A stretch of 64,000 nucleotides of DNA from Sagittula marina (GTDB taxonomy: Bacteria; Pseudomonadota; Alphaproteobacteria; Rhodobacterales; Rhodobacteraceae). The notes beneath the pieces were generated by a model, which was not told the origin of the DNA, did not search any database, and worked only from the letters and a program-made list of their open reading frames with translations. Both the position numbers and the translations under genes were made by a program. The stretch spans positions 186,001 to 250,000 of the forward strand of contig NZ_JACIEJ010000004.1 of NCBI RefSeq assembly GCF_014196795.1. Direction: 5' to 3'. Below, in pieces: positions 39,842 through 49,160 of the stretch; within the stretch, counting starts at the first letter, position 1, and each line of letters starts with the position of its first letter.

Positions 39842-40780
39842 ATGGCCTCTGAAATCCGCCTCGCCTTTGCGCATCCGTCCGAACGGGCCATCGCTACAGC
39901 TGGCGACGCCCCGCGCGACCGTATTTCGCTGCGCGACCATGTGGTCGAGGTCGAGATCGGCGCGTTTCAGGCAGAGCGCGGCACAAAGCAGCGCATTCAG
40001 TTCAATGTCGTGGTGGAGGTCGCGCCTTTTACCGGTGATCTTGATGACGACGTCGACCGCATCCTGTCCTATGACCGTGTCACAGAGGCCATTGCGCATG
40101 AGCTGGCTGCCGAACGCCTCAACCTTTTGGAAACTTTGGCAGAACGCATAGCAGAGCGGATCTTGCTGGAGCCTCAGGCGCTGCGGGCCTTTGTCCGCAT
40201 TGAAAAGCTTGATCGTGGGCCTGGCGCCCTGGGCGTCGAAATCGTGCGTGCCCGCAGCGATGTGGCGGCACATCTTAATGCCTTGGCCGATGAAACCGCG
40301 TCAGAGCGTCCGCATCCCCGAGTTGTCCATCTGTCGAACGACGCCATGGATCACCCTGATCTGGGGCGCTGGGTGGACACCCTTGTGGCGCGTCGCGCTC
40401 CGGTGGTGTTGTGCTGCGGCCTGCCACCAGAGACACCGCTGAGCACGAGCCACCACATGACGCAACGCCGCGTGGATCTACTGGCCATCGAGCAAAATGG
40501 ATGGCGGCTTGCGGCACGCGACCTGCGGTGCAAGGTCGTTGCCACGCGAACGGAACTCGATTGGGCGATGAAGAACGGTCAGACCTGTGTCTGGGCGCCG
40601 TCCAAGATCGTGCTCGATGCCATCGAAGGGCCGAGCGTAGAACCTCAGGATGCCACGGCGCTGAGCGCTTGGTTTGCGCAAGAGATGGAAGCCTGCGAAT
40701 TGCTGATCATCGGCGAAGATCTGCCAGACAGCACGCACGTCCCTGCCCGCGCCATCGCAGTGGGCGACCCGCTTTTCTGA
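39842..40780 (+). CDS. folB: Dihydroneopterin aldolase with C-terminal extension
   Basis: The first about 125 residues form the FolB fold: DRISLRDHVVEVEIGAFQAERGTKQRIQFNVVVEV, DRILSYDRVTEAIAHEL and LLETLAERIAERIL, which includes the catalytic Lys region at KLDRGPGALG. The remaining about 185 residues are an extra domain (RVVHLSNDAMDHPDLGRWVDTLV, TCVWAPSKIVLDAIEG) seen in related proteins of this family group but not in short FolB enzymes; its role is unknown. AAGGAG precedes the ATG. folP follows 43 bases downstream. Confidence 0.88.
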   Translation: MASEIRLAFAHPSERAIATAGDAPRDRISLRDHVVEVEIGAFQAERGTKQRIQFNVVVEVAPFTGDLDDDVDRILSYDRVTEAIAHELAAERLNLLETLAERIAERILLEPQALRAFVRIEKLDRGPGALGVEIVRARSDVAAHLNALADETASERPHPRVVHLSNDAMDHPDLGRWVDTLVARRAPVVLCCGLPPETPLSTSHHMTQRRVDLLAIEQNGWRLAARDLRCKVVATRTELDWAMKNGQTCVWAPSKIVLDAIEGPSVEPQDATALSAWFAQEMEACELLIIGEDLPDSTHVPARAIAVGDPLF

Positions 40781-40823
40781 AACCACACTTGAAGAACCGA
40801 GGCGAATGGGTCAGGGAAACGGT

Positions 40824-41834
40824 ATGATGACATACTACAGGCCCCTTGTCCGCTTTGACCTGCCCCGTCCCGACGATGCCCTGACGCTGGCCGGTGGGGC
40901 GGGATGGTTCACGCAGGTGGTGGCTCATGTTCGCGGTCAGACACCGCGCACATTGGGCGTAGAAGCGCTGCCAGAAGTCTGGCGGATGCGCCTGACCGGG
41001 TCCCGCCCTCCCATCGCCGGAGTGGAGATGAACCGCACCCGCGTTATGGGCATTCTGAATGTCACACCCGACAGCTTCTCGGACGGCGGGCGCTATCAAT
41101 CCGCAAGCATCGCCTTACGATTGGCGCAGGACATGGTCTCCGCCGGGGCGGACATCATCGACGTGGGTGGCGAGAGCACCCGCCCCGGCGCTCATACCGT
41201 CCCCGTCGAAGCGGAGATCGCCCGCGTCGAGCCGGTGATCCGCGCCATCGCGTCAGAGCTTTCCATGCCGATCTCCATCGACACGCGCAAATCTGCCGTG
41301 GCCGAGGCCGCCGTGCAGGTTGGGGCCAGACTGGTCAACGATGTCTCCGGCTTCACCTATGATCCGATGCTTGCGGCCTACTGCGCGCGCAATGGGGTGC
41401 CTGTTTGCGTGATGCACACCCTTGGTGAGCCTGAGACGATGCAAGCCAATCCGCAATATGATGACGTGCTTCTGGACGTCTACGATTTTCTTGAACGGCA
41501 AGTGCAAGCGCTGGAGGCTGCTGGCCTGACCCGTGGCCAGATCCTCGTCGATCCGGGCATCGGATTTGGCAAACGGGTGACGCATAACCTGGCACTGCTG
41601 CGGCATGTGGCGTTGTTTCATGGCCTGGGCTGCCCAGTGCTGGTCGGTGCCTCTCGCAAAGGCTTCATCGGCAAGATCACCGGCGCCAGTCCTGCGGACG
41701 CGCGCATGCCAGGATCGGTGGCAGTGGCTCAGGCCATGGCCGCGCAAGGCGTACAAGTTGTGCGTGTCCATGATGTCGCTGAAACCGCGCAGGCACTCGC
41801 CATGGAACGGGCTATTTCAACAGGAGTATTTTGA
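40824..41834 (+). CDS. folP: Dihydropteroate synthase
   Basis: The 336-residue enzyme joins dihydropterin pyrophosphate and p-aminobenzoate. The core starts near residue 70 with [45 protein letters not shown], and [19 protein letters not shown] follow. About 65 extra residues precede the TIM barrel, as in other Rhodobacteraceae enzymes. The stop overlaps the glmM start (TGATG), so folB, folP and glmM form one unit. Confidence 0.95.
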   Translation: MMTYYRPLVRFDLPRPDDALTLAGGAGWFTQVVAHVRGQTPRTLGVEALPEVWRMRLTGSRPPIAGVEMNRTRVMGILNVTPDSFSDGGRYQSASIALRLAQDMVSAGADIIDVGGESTRPGAHTVPVEAEIARVEPVIRAIASELSMPISIDTRKSAVAEAAVQVGARLVNDVSGFTYDPMLAAYCARNGVPVCVMHTLGEPETMQANPQYDDVLLDVYDFLERQVQALEAAGLTRGQILVDPGIGFGKRVTHNLALLRHVALFHGLGCPVLVGASRKGFIGKITGASPADARMPGSVAVAQAMAAQGVQVVRVHDVAETAQALAMERAISTGVF

Positions 41835-43189
41835 TGAACCGCAAACTATTTGGCACAGATGGGGTGCGCGGCACCGCCAATGTCCACCCGATGACAGTAG
41901 ACATGGCCGTGTCGTTGGGCGCTGCGGTGGGACGCTATTTCCGCAATGAACATGGCGGCGTGCACCGCGTTGTGATCGGCAAGGACACCCGCTTGTCGGG
42001 CTACATGTTCGAAAACGCGTTGACCGCAGGTCTGACGTCGACCGGTATGAACGTGCTGCTTCTTGGACCGGTCCCGACCCCGGCGGTCGGGCTGCTGACG
42101 GCGTCGATGCGCGCGGATCTGGGTATCATGATCTCGGCGAGCCATAATCCGGCGGATGACAACGGGATCAAACTTTTCGGGCCGGACGGGTACAAGCTTT
42201 CCGATGCCGTTGAGACAGAGATCGAGACGATGGTTGCGGAAGGTGTCAAACCCGCCAAGCCACGCAACATCGGTCGTGCGAAGCGTATCGAAGACGGGCG
42301 GTTCCGCTATCAGGAGCGGGTCAAGGGCACCCTACCGGCTGGCCTGCGGCTTGACGGGATCAAGGTGGTCGTCGACTGCGCCAACGGGGCGGCCTACCGA
42401 ACCGCACCGGAAGTCCTGTGGGAACTCGGTGCCGATGTGATTGCCATAGGCACGTCGCCCGATGGTCTGAACATCAACAAGGACTGTGGCTCTACACACC
42501 CAAAGATGGCTGCCGAAGCTGTCCTTGAGCACGGAGCCGACGTCGGCATCTGTCTTGATGGTGACGCCGACCGCATCCTTCTGATCGACGAAATGGGCCA
42601 AATTGCTGACGGCGACCAGATCATGGCGCTGCTGGCCGCACGCATGGCTGAACAGCAGACGCTCAAAGGCGGCGCGCTGGTGGCCACAGTGATGTCGAAC
42701 CTCGGGCTTGAACGTTTCATGACCGACAAGGGATTGCGACTGGAACGCACGAAGGTGGGCGATCGCTATGTGGTCGAACACATGCGCGCTGGCGGCTTCA
42801 ACCTTGGCGGGGAGCAATCGGGCCACATCGTCATGACGGATGTCGCAACCACGGGTGATGGTCTGATGGCCGGCCTGCAGTTTCTGGCAGAAATGGTGCG
42901 CTCGGGGCGTTCCGCCTCCGAGTTGACCCATGTCTTCGATCCGGTACCGCAAATGCTGAAAAACGTGCGCTACGGAGCTGGCCAGACCCCGCTGGAGGAC
43001 GCCGCCGTCAAAGCCGCAATCCGCGATGCAGAAGCCAAGCTGGACGGCCATGGTCGTTTGCTGATCCGGCGCTCCGGCACCGAGCCGCTGATCCGGGTCA
43101 TGGCAGAATGCGAAGACGATGAGCTGCTGGCCCAAGTGGTCGATGGCATTGTCGCAGAGGTGGAAAAGGTCGCGACCACCGCTGCCTGA
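41834..43189 (+). CDS. glmM: Phosphoglucosamine mutase
   Basis: The 451-residue enzyme converts glucosamine-6-P to glucosamine-1-P for cell wall synthesis. [12 protein letters not shown] at the N-terminus, [17 protein letters not shown] with the active Ser103, [15 protein letters not shown] (metal site), GGEQSGHIV and the phosphate-binding [12 protein letters not shown] are all present. An AGGAG lies inside the folP end. Confidence 0.98.
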   Translation: MNRKLFGTDGVRGTANVHPMTVDMAVSLGAAVGRYFRNEHGGVHRVVIGKDTRLSGYMFENALTAGLTSTGMNVLLLGPVPTPAVGLLTASMRADLGIMISASHNPADDNGIKLFGPDGYKLSDAVETEIETMVAEGVKPAKPRNIGRAKRIEDGRFRYQERVKGTLPAGLRLDGIKVVVDCANGAAYRTAPEVLWELGADVIAIGTSPDGLNINKDCGSTHPKMAAEAVLEHGADVGICLDGDADRILLIDEMGQIADGDQIMALLAARMAEQQTLKGGALVATVMSNLGLERFMTDKGLRLERTKVGDRYVVEHMRAGGFNLGGEQSGHIVMTDVATTGDGLMAGLQFLAEMVRSGRSASELTHVFDPVPQMLKNVRYGAGQTPLEDAAVKAAIRDAEAKLDGHGRLLIRRSGTEPLIRVMAECEDDELLAQVVDGIVAEVEKVATTAA

Positions 43190-43193
43190 GATC

Positions 43194-43709
43194 TCAAACT
43201 CTGCGGCGTCTGATCGGGCGTCGCAGAGTCAGTACAAGCCGCCGCAGAAAGCCGAAGATGAGCGTCAAACCCAACCATCCGGCGACAAACCCGGTCCCGG
43301 CAAAGGTCGCGCCCTCAAATGTGGCTGGAACAGCGGGCTTATAAGTTTCACGCGCCCGGGCCCAGATCTGCGCATCGCCCAAGTGGGTGGCCAGTTTGGC
43401 CCGCATGAACGGCCCCGCGCCCTGCAATGCCCCTAGATCTGCTGCCAACTGCTCATAACGGGCCATGTCTGAAATCATGTTCTGTGCCTGAGTTCGGGCG
43501 AGCGGCCCCTCTTTGGCCAGCCGATCAAGATAATCCGGTAAGGTCATGCCCACCTCTGCGGCATCGGCCGCGTAACGGGTAATCTGGCGGTCCAGTTCAT
43601 CCACGGCACCGCCGAGCCGCTGCATGTATTGCTGCGAGAACTCCGGAAATTGAGACGCCCCGATAGCCCCCATCATCCCGGCCCCCACCGCCAGTGCGCG
43701 CAGGATCAT
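43194..43709 (-). CDS. DUF2937 family protein
   Basis: The 171-residue protein begins with a hydrophobic segment and the family-like QFPEFSQQYMQRLGGAVDELDRQI, has a helical middle, and a C-terminal membrane helix (FVAGWLGLTLIFGFLRRLVL) with a very basic tail. GAGAGG precedes the ATG. It ends four bases from the convergent glmM stop. Function unknown. Confidence 0.82.
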   Translation of the reverse strand: MILRALAVGAGMMGAIGASQFPEFSQQYMQRLGGAVDELDRQITRYAADAAEVGMTLPDYLDRLAKEGPLARTQAQNMISDMARYEQLAADLGALQGAGPFMRAKLATHLGDAQIWARARETYKPAVPATFEGATFAGTGFVAGWLGLTLIFGFLRRLVLTLRRPIRRRRV

Positions 43710-43798
43710 GCCCTTTTCCTCTCGTGCCTCGGGTCGGCCTCTCTTGAGGCTCTGTTATAGGAGGGCAAAGGCCCTCGCCACAGTCTAGTCAAAACGAA

Positions 43799-43830
43799 AC
43801 CGCCGCCAAGCCCAAGGCTCGACGGCGGCA
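43799..43830 (-). terminator. Probable terminator of proS
   Basis: On the minus strand GCCGCC and GGCGGC arms with additional inner pairing are followed by TTTCGTTTTG, starting about 22 bases after the proS stop. Confidence 0.7.
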
Positions 43831-43851
43831 AATCAACGCTGAGAGGCGGGA

Positions 43852-45201
43852 TCACTCCTGCGCTTGCGCGACACCGTAAATCTCGGCGATACGGGCCACC
43901 GCCTGCTCTGGCGGCAGCTCTTCGCTTTCTCCCGTGCGACGAGAGGTCAGTTCCACCACGCCGTTTTTCAGCCCGCGCGGGCCGACCGTAATGCGCCAAG
44001 GCAGACCGATCAGGTCCATGGTGGCGAACTTGCCGCCTGCCCGCTCGTTGCGATCATCATAGAGTGGTTCCAGACCCAGCGCGGTGAGCGTGGCATAGAG
44101 CGCCTCGCAGGCTGCATCGGCCTCATCATCGCCCTGCTTTAGGTTGACGATACCGCAATGGAAGGGCGTGACGCCTTCGGGCCAGATGATGCCCTTGTCG
44201 TCATGCGACGCCTCGATGATCGCGCCGAGCAGACGCGACACGCCGATCCCGTGCGAGCCCATGTGCACCGGCACCTGTGCACCTGTCTGATCCTGAACCA
44301 CAGCATTCAACGCCTCGGAATACTTGGTGCCGAAGTAGAATATCTGACCCACTTCGATACCACGCGCCGTGCGCTGACGGTCCGCAGGCACATCGGCCCA
44401 GACCGCCTCGTCGTGCGTTTCATCGGTGCGCGCGTAGCGAGAGGTGAACTCTTCCAGCACGGCTTGGCACTGGTCGACGTTGTCAAAATCGATCTCGCGC
44501 TCGCCAAATTTCAGATCGGTGATTTCGCTGTCATAGAAGACCTCGGATTCGCCGGTGTCCGCCAGCACAAGGAATTCATGCGTGTAGTCGCCGCCAATGG
44601 GACCACCATCCGCGCGCATGGGGATCGCCTGCAAGCCCATGCGTTCGTAGGTGCGCAGGTAGCTGACGAGGTGGCGGTTGTAAGCGTGCAGCGCGTCTTC
44701 TTTTGTCAGATCGAAGTTGTAGCCGTCCTTCATGTAAAACTCGCGGCCCCGCATCACACCAAAGCGCGGGCGGATCTCGTCGCGGAATTTCCACTGGATC
44801 TGGTACAGCGTCAGCGGCAGATCCTTGTAGGAGCGCACATAAGAGCGGAAGATGTCGGTGACCAGTTCTTCGGCCGTGGGGGTAAACAGCATGTCGCGGT
44901 CATGGCGATCGGTGATGCGCAGCATCTCTTGGCCATAAGCGTCGTAGCGTCCGGATTCACGCCACAAATCGGCAGACTGGATGGTCGGCATCTGGATCGG
45001 AATGTGACCGGCGCGGGCCTGTTCTTCGTGGATGATATCCTCGATCTTGCGCAGCACCTTGAAGCCCAGCGGCAGCCAGGAATAGATCCCGGCGCTGGCC
45101 TGTTTGATCATGCCAGCACGCAGCATGTAGCGATGAGAGACGATCTGCGCCTCGGCAGGCGTCTCCTTGAGAACGGGCAGGAAATAGCGGGACAGGCGCA
45201 T
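43852..45201 (-). CDS. proS: Prolyl-tRNA synthetase (short form without editing domain)
   Basis: The 449-residue class II synthetase has motif 1 in [24 protein letters not shown], motif 2 in [24 protein letters not shown], and motif 3 in [16 protein letters not shown]. The about 180-residue YbaK-like editing insertion found in E. coli ProRS between motifs 2 and 3 is absent, as in the alphaproteobacterial short class. The anticodon-binding domain follows motif 3. It is divergent from the pentapeptide-repeat gene. Confidence 0.97.
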   Translation of the reverse strand: MRLSRYFLPVLKETPAEAQIVSHRYMLRAGMIKQASAGIYSWLPLGFKVLRKIEDIIHEEQARAGHIPIQMPTIQSADLWRESGRYDAYGQEMLRITDRHDRDMLFTPTAEELVTDIFRSYVRSYKDLPLTLYQIQWKFRDEIRPRFGVMRGREFYMKDGYNFDLTKEDALHAYNRHLVSYLRTYERMGLQAIPMRADGGPIGGDYTHEFLVLADTGESEVFYDSEITDLKFGEREIDFDNVDQCQAVLEEFTSRYARTDETHDEAVWADVPADRQRTARGIEVGQIFYFGTKYSEALNAVVQDQTGAQVPVHMGSHGIGVSRLLGAIIEASHDDKGIIWPEGVTPFHCGIVNLKQGDDEADAACEALYATLTALGLEPLYDDRNERAGGKFATMDLIGLPWRITVGPRGLKNGVVELTSRRTGESEELPPEQAVARIAEIYGVAQAQE

Positions 45202-45337
45202 ATGGACCCCTCATGAATACGGTTTGAGAGGCGTTGTGGGGGATGCAGCCAAGCTTGGCAAGCCTCCTCCCCTTCCCCCGGCTGTGCAGACACGCCATGG
45301 TGGCGGCGCATACATAGAGATTCAACGTGGAACCGCG

Positions 45338-47185
45338 ATGGCCGACCATACCGAACCCCTTCCACTTCCCTTCGGCCAGGAACCGCCAAGGGTGCCCCAT
45401 ATAACCGTTGGTGAAAACATCGCGCAGCTTCTTGACCTTGCCTCCGCCCCAGTCCTCCTCACCCTGCTCATAGCGGCTCTGCTCACTGGCGTATCGGTAC
45501 CGCTCTACCGATCCTACCGCGACCGGGCGCAAAAGATGGCCGAACCGGAGCCGGAAACCCTCTCCGGGCTGCGCGTACTGGCATGGATACTGGCCTTGGT
45601 GGGCATACCGCTCTTTGCCTTCATCCTCACCGCCGTCATCGCCATCATAGCAACCTTCGATCCAGTATCTCTTGGCAAGGAACTGCGCTGGCACGTGCTC
45701 GCCTTCGTCGGCCTGATCACATCGCTGGGTGCCCTCATCTCCGCCCCCCTCGCCCTGATCCGCGTCTGGACCACCGAACGCCAGACCCGCATTTCCGAAC
45801 AAGGCCACATGACCGACCGCATTTCCAAAGCGGTGGAGCACCTCGGGGCGGAAAAAACGGTCAAGCGCGACGGTGTCGAAGAATCCCGCCCCAACATCGA
45901 AGTCCGAATCGGCGGCCTCCTCTCTCTCGAACGCATCGCACAGGACAGCACCGCCTATGACAAAGGCCGCGACCATGTCCGCGTGATGGAGATCATCTGC
46001 GCCTACGTCCGCGAAAACGCGCCTGCACGCGACGCGCATGACTTTCCCGAACCGGATTGGAAACCACTGAAGGATGATGCGACGGAAGAGGAAAGAACTG
46101 CGCATCTTGAAGCACGCGAGATACGCTTTGGAGGAACCGTGAAAAACTTCTTCGCCAAAGCTTCGATCTGGGCCCAAACCCTCCCCAAACCTCGCGAAGA
46201 TATCGCCCTCGCCGTCCACATTATTGGCCGCCGCACGCCCGTGCAAAAACGCATCGAAGCCCGCTGGGGGCCAAAAGCGGCAGCCGATGCGGAGTGCGTC
46301 TTTGATACACCGTGCCCGGAATTGCCCGAGCTAACAGAAGAAGAAGCGCCGCTCGGTAACACAGTGATCCACGCTTTCAACACCGATCTGACGACATGGA
46401 AAAAAGCCTTGGCAACCTTCAAAGGCTATCGACCGGACCTGACCAACACCAGCCTGCAACGCCTCGACCTCTCGTCTCACGACCTCTCCGGATGTCTTTT
46501 GGCACGGGCGAGGCTGGAGGGAGCGGACCTTAAGGAGACGCGGTTGCAGGGGGCAAACCTCCAAGAGGCGCTGCTGGATGCGGCGGACCTCACAGGGGCG
46601 CGATTGGAAGCGGCAGACCTAAGGCAGACGCGGTTGGAGGCCGCATATCTAGCAAAGGCGCGGATGCAGGGAGCGGACCTCGAAAAGGCACGATTGGACG
46701 GAGCGTCCCTTCTCGCGGCACTGTTGCAGGGCGCGGACTTAACGTCGGCTCGGCTGGAGGCGGCGTGCCTCGTAGGCACACGTTTGGAGGGGGCAGACCT
46801 CTCAGGGGCACGGTTGCAAGGAGCTTCCCACACAGGGGCGCGGTTAGAGGGGGCGGTCCTCAAAGAAGTAAGGTTGGAGGGCGCGTCCTTCACAGGGGCA
46901 TGTTTGGAGAGGGCAGACCTCAGGGGAGCCCGGCTGGAAGGTGCCAGTTTTATAAATGTCGATAGTATCCAAGGTGCGGCGTTGAAGCAGATGTCACTTT
47001 TCAAAGGCTCGCTGTCTGAAAAGCAGGTCACCACAACATTCGGGGATGCCAGCGTGACCAACCTTCCCGGCAACATGCCTCGTCCTGCCCACTGGCCCAG
47101 CAACGAACTCGACAAGTACGATTTCTACAACGAATGGGCCAAGTGGCTGGCTGATCCCGACAACTACACGCCGCCCATGGGCTGA
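45338..47185 (+). CDS. Membrane-anchored pentapeptide-repeat protein
   Basis: The 615-residue protein has three N-terminal hydrophobic segments (about residues 35-52, 73-100, 110-135), a soluble middle (about 140-365) and a pentapeptide-repeat region at about residues 370-545. That repeat runs as ten-residue units of the form A-x-L-E-G-A-D-L-x-x-A-R, for example ARLEGADLKETRLQGANLQE, which would fold as a right-handed quadrilateral beta-helix. The DNA shows the same 30-base periodicity from about 46450 to 46960. The C-terminal tail ends in WAKWLADPDNY. Function unknown; the fold suggests a protein-binding surface. Confidence 0.87.
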   Translation: MADHTEPLPLPFGQEPPRVPHITVGENIAQLLDLASAPVLLTLLIAALLTGVSVPLYRSYRDRAQKMAEPEPETLSGLRVLAWILALVGIPLFAFILTAVIAIIATFDPVSLGKELRWHVLAFVGLITSLGALISAPLALIRVWTTERQTRISEQGHMTDRISKAVEHLGAEKTVKRDGVEESRPNIEVRIGGLLSLERIAQDSTAYDKGRDHVRVMEIICAYVRENAPARDAHDFPEPDWKPLKDDATEEERTAHLEAREIRFGGTVKNFFAKASIWAQTLPKPREDIALAVHIIGRRTPVQKRIEARWGPKAAADAECVFDTPCPELPELTEEEAPLGNTVIHAFNTDLTTWKKALATFKGYRPDLTNTSLQRLDLSSHDLSGCLLARARLEGADLKETRLQGANLQEALLDAADLTGARLEAADLRQTRLEAAYLAKARMQGADLEKARLDGASLLAALLQGADLTSARLEAACLVGTRLEGADLSGARLQGASHTGARLEGAVLKEVRLEGASFTGACLERADLRGARLEGASFINVDSIQGAALKQMSLFKGSLSEKQVTTTFGDASVTNLPGNMPRPAHWPSNELDKYDFYNEWAKWLADPDNYTPPMG

Positions 47186-47291
47186 CCCCGAAGCGGCGCA
47201 CAGCGTAGCGTCGTCACTCGGACGTATCGCGTCTCCCCCCTTGCCTTACCATGCTGCACGGGCGAAAAAGGAAGCGAACAGGAGAACGCGC

Positions 47292-48368
47292 ATGGCTCTG
47301 CCGGTACGGCAACAACTCAAGTACTGGGGGATCGCCTTTGCGATCTTCGCGGTCGTTTTGTGGTTCCTAGGCGACGTGCTGCTGCCCTTCGTGCTGGGCA
47401 GCGCCATCGCCTATGCGCTCGACCCGGTGGCTGACAGGCTGGAAAAATGGGGATTCAGCCGCGCCGCCGCGACGGCCACCATTACAATAGCCTGTATCGT
47501 GCTTTTCATCGTGGTGCTGCTGCCGGCCGCGCGTATGCTGGTGGACCAGCTGACACAGCTTTTCTCCATCGCGCCAGAGCTGTTCCTTGATCTGCGCGCC
47601 TTCCTGACAGAGAAATTCCCAACCCTGATGAGCGAAGGCGGCGCGCTGCATTCGGCGCTGGCCTCCATCGGCGACACCATCAAGCAAAAGGGCGGCACCG
47701 TGGTGGAGACCGCGCTGACCTCGGTCGGATCGTTGCTCAATATCCTGATGTTGTTTCTGATCGTCCCTGTGGTCACCGTCTACATGCTGCTCGACTGGGA
47801 CAGGATGACGGCCAAGGTCGACGACCTTGTTCCGCTGGATCACAAGGAGACCATCCGTCATCTCGCCCGCGAGATAGACGGCGTGCTGGCGGGGTTCATC
47901 CGTGGAATGGGGTCGGTGATGGTCATCTTGGGCACCTATTATGCCGTGCTCTTGTGGCTTGTGGGTCTGCAATTCGGCCTGGTGGTCGGGGTCGCGGCGG
48001 GCATGCTGACTTTTATCCCATACGTCGGCGCGATCGTAGGCGGGGGACTGGCGATCGGCCTGGCGCTGTTCCAGTTCTGGGGCGAATGGTGGTGGATCGT
48101 GGCCGTATGGGCGATTTTCCAATCTGGTCAATTCCTTGAGGGCAACGTCATCACGCCGCGGCTCGTGGGCGATTCCGTTGGACTGCATCCTGTCTGGCTG
48201 CTGCTGGCCCTGTCGGTGTTTGGCGCGCTGTTCGGGTTTATCGGCCTGCTGGTGGCCGTGCCGCTGGCGGCGGCGCTGGGGGTGATCGTGCGTTTCCTCG
48301 GGCAGCAATACAAAGGCTCGAAACTCTATCTTGGATATTCCGCTGAACGGGACGGCGTAGAGAAATGA
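47292..48368 (+). CDS. AI-2E family membrane protein
   Basis: The 358-residue protein has about eight membrane helices in the AI-2E (PerM) pattern: FLGDVLLPFVLGSAIAYALDPV near the start, IVPVVTVYMLLDWDRM in the middle, FIRGMGSVMVILGTYYAVLLW, and the C-terminal signature FLEGNVITPRLVGDSVGLHPV. The name reflects the family; autoinducer export is not shown for most members. CAGGAG precedes the ATG. Its TGA overlaps the hda start as ATGA. Confidence 0.92.
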   Translation: MALPVRQQLKYWGIAFAIFAVVLWFLGDVLLPFVLGSAIAYALDPVADRLEKWGFSRAAATATITIACIVLFIVVLLPAARMLVDQLTQLFSIAPELFLDLRAFLTEKFPTLMSEGGALHSALASIGDTIKQKGGTVVETALTSVGSLLNILMLFLIVPVVTVYMLLDWDRMTAKVDDLVPLDHKETIRHLAREIDGVLAGFIRGMGSVMVILGTYYAVLLWLVGLQFGLVVGVAAGMLTFIPYVGAIVGGGLAIGLALFQFWGEWWWIVAVWAIFQSGQFLEGNVITPRLVGDSVGLHPVWLLLALSVFGALFGFIGLLVAVPLAAALGVIVRFLGQQYKGSKLYLGYSAERDGVEK

Positions 48369-49060
48369 ACACGCCAGAGCAATTGCCCCTGCCCCTGCCC
48401 GCCCGTGAGGCGCTGGGGCGGGAAGAATTTTTTGTGAGCGAGGCCAATGCCATGGCCGTTGCCCTGGTCGAAGGGTGGCAGGACTGGCCTACGCGAAAGA
48501 TGGTGCTGTGTGGACCGTCCGGTGCAGGCAAAACGCACCTGGCTCACGTCTGGGCACGATTGGCCAAGGCGCAGATCGTGTCCGCCGGGGCGATCACCGA
48601 GGGCGTCGTGCCTGCTTTGGCGCGGTCCCCTGTTTGTGTCGAAGACATCGAAGCGGTCGCAGGACAGCGTGACGCTGAAGCAGCCCTGTTCCACTTGCAC
48701 AACCTCGTTCTGGCGCAGGGGCATTCACTGCTGTTCACCGCAACCCGAGAGCCGACGCACTGGCCGCTGATCCTCCCTGATCTGAAAAGCCGCATGATGG
48801 GCGCTCAGGTGGCCCGCCTTGGCGCACCGGACGACGCGCTGCTAAGCGCCATGCTCATGAAGCTCTTCGCCGACCGCCAGCAGATGCCCGCGCCGGAGGT
48901 GTTGACCTATCTGACCCGTCACATGCCCCGCAGCCACGCCGCCGCGCGAGAGATTGTCACCGCCCTAGACGAGGCAAGCCTGGCTCATAAGCGGAAAGTG
49001 ACGCGGAATATGGCATCCGAGGTGCTGACGCGTTGGTTGGCGGCCCGCAACGGTCGATGA
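48365..49060 (+). CDS. hdaA: DnaA-like regulatory ATPase (Hda/HdaA)
   Basis: The 231-residue protein is a AAA+ relative of DnaA without the DNA-binding domain. QLPLPL at residues 6-11 is a sliding-clamp binding motif, as in Hda; Walker A is GPSGAGKT at 50-57; a Walker B-like segment is PVCVEDIEAV; and DLKSRMMGAQVARL matches the sensor region. With the clamp it would stimulate DnaA-ATP hydrolysis and limit replication initiation. The pairing with ppk1 downstream is common in the family. Confidence 0.9.
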   Translation: MNTPEQLPLPLPAREALGREEFFVSEANAMAVALVEGWQDWPTRKMVLCGPSGAGKTHLAHVWARLAKAQIVSAGAITEGVVPALARSPVCVEDIEAVAGQRDAEAALFHLHNLVLAQGHSLLFTATREPTHWPLILPDLKSRMMGAQVARLGAPDDALLSAMLMKLFADRQQMPAPEVLTYLTRHMPRSHAAAREIVTALDEASLAHKRKVTRNMASEVLTRWLAARNGR

Positions 49061-49160
49061 CACCTGCCCAAATCGTAGCTTTTTCCAAGCGGACGCTATA
49101 TCACGGTGGGTGACATGAATTGTCATAAATGTTTTGCAAACCCATAGGCATAAGCCGCTC

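Noticed and set aside
46450-46960. 30-base periodicity as a CRISPR array or non-coding repeat
   Set aside because: Units are degenerate, have no spacers, and keep the reading frame of pentapeptide repeats.
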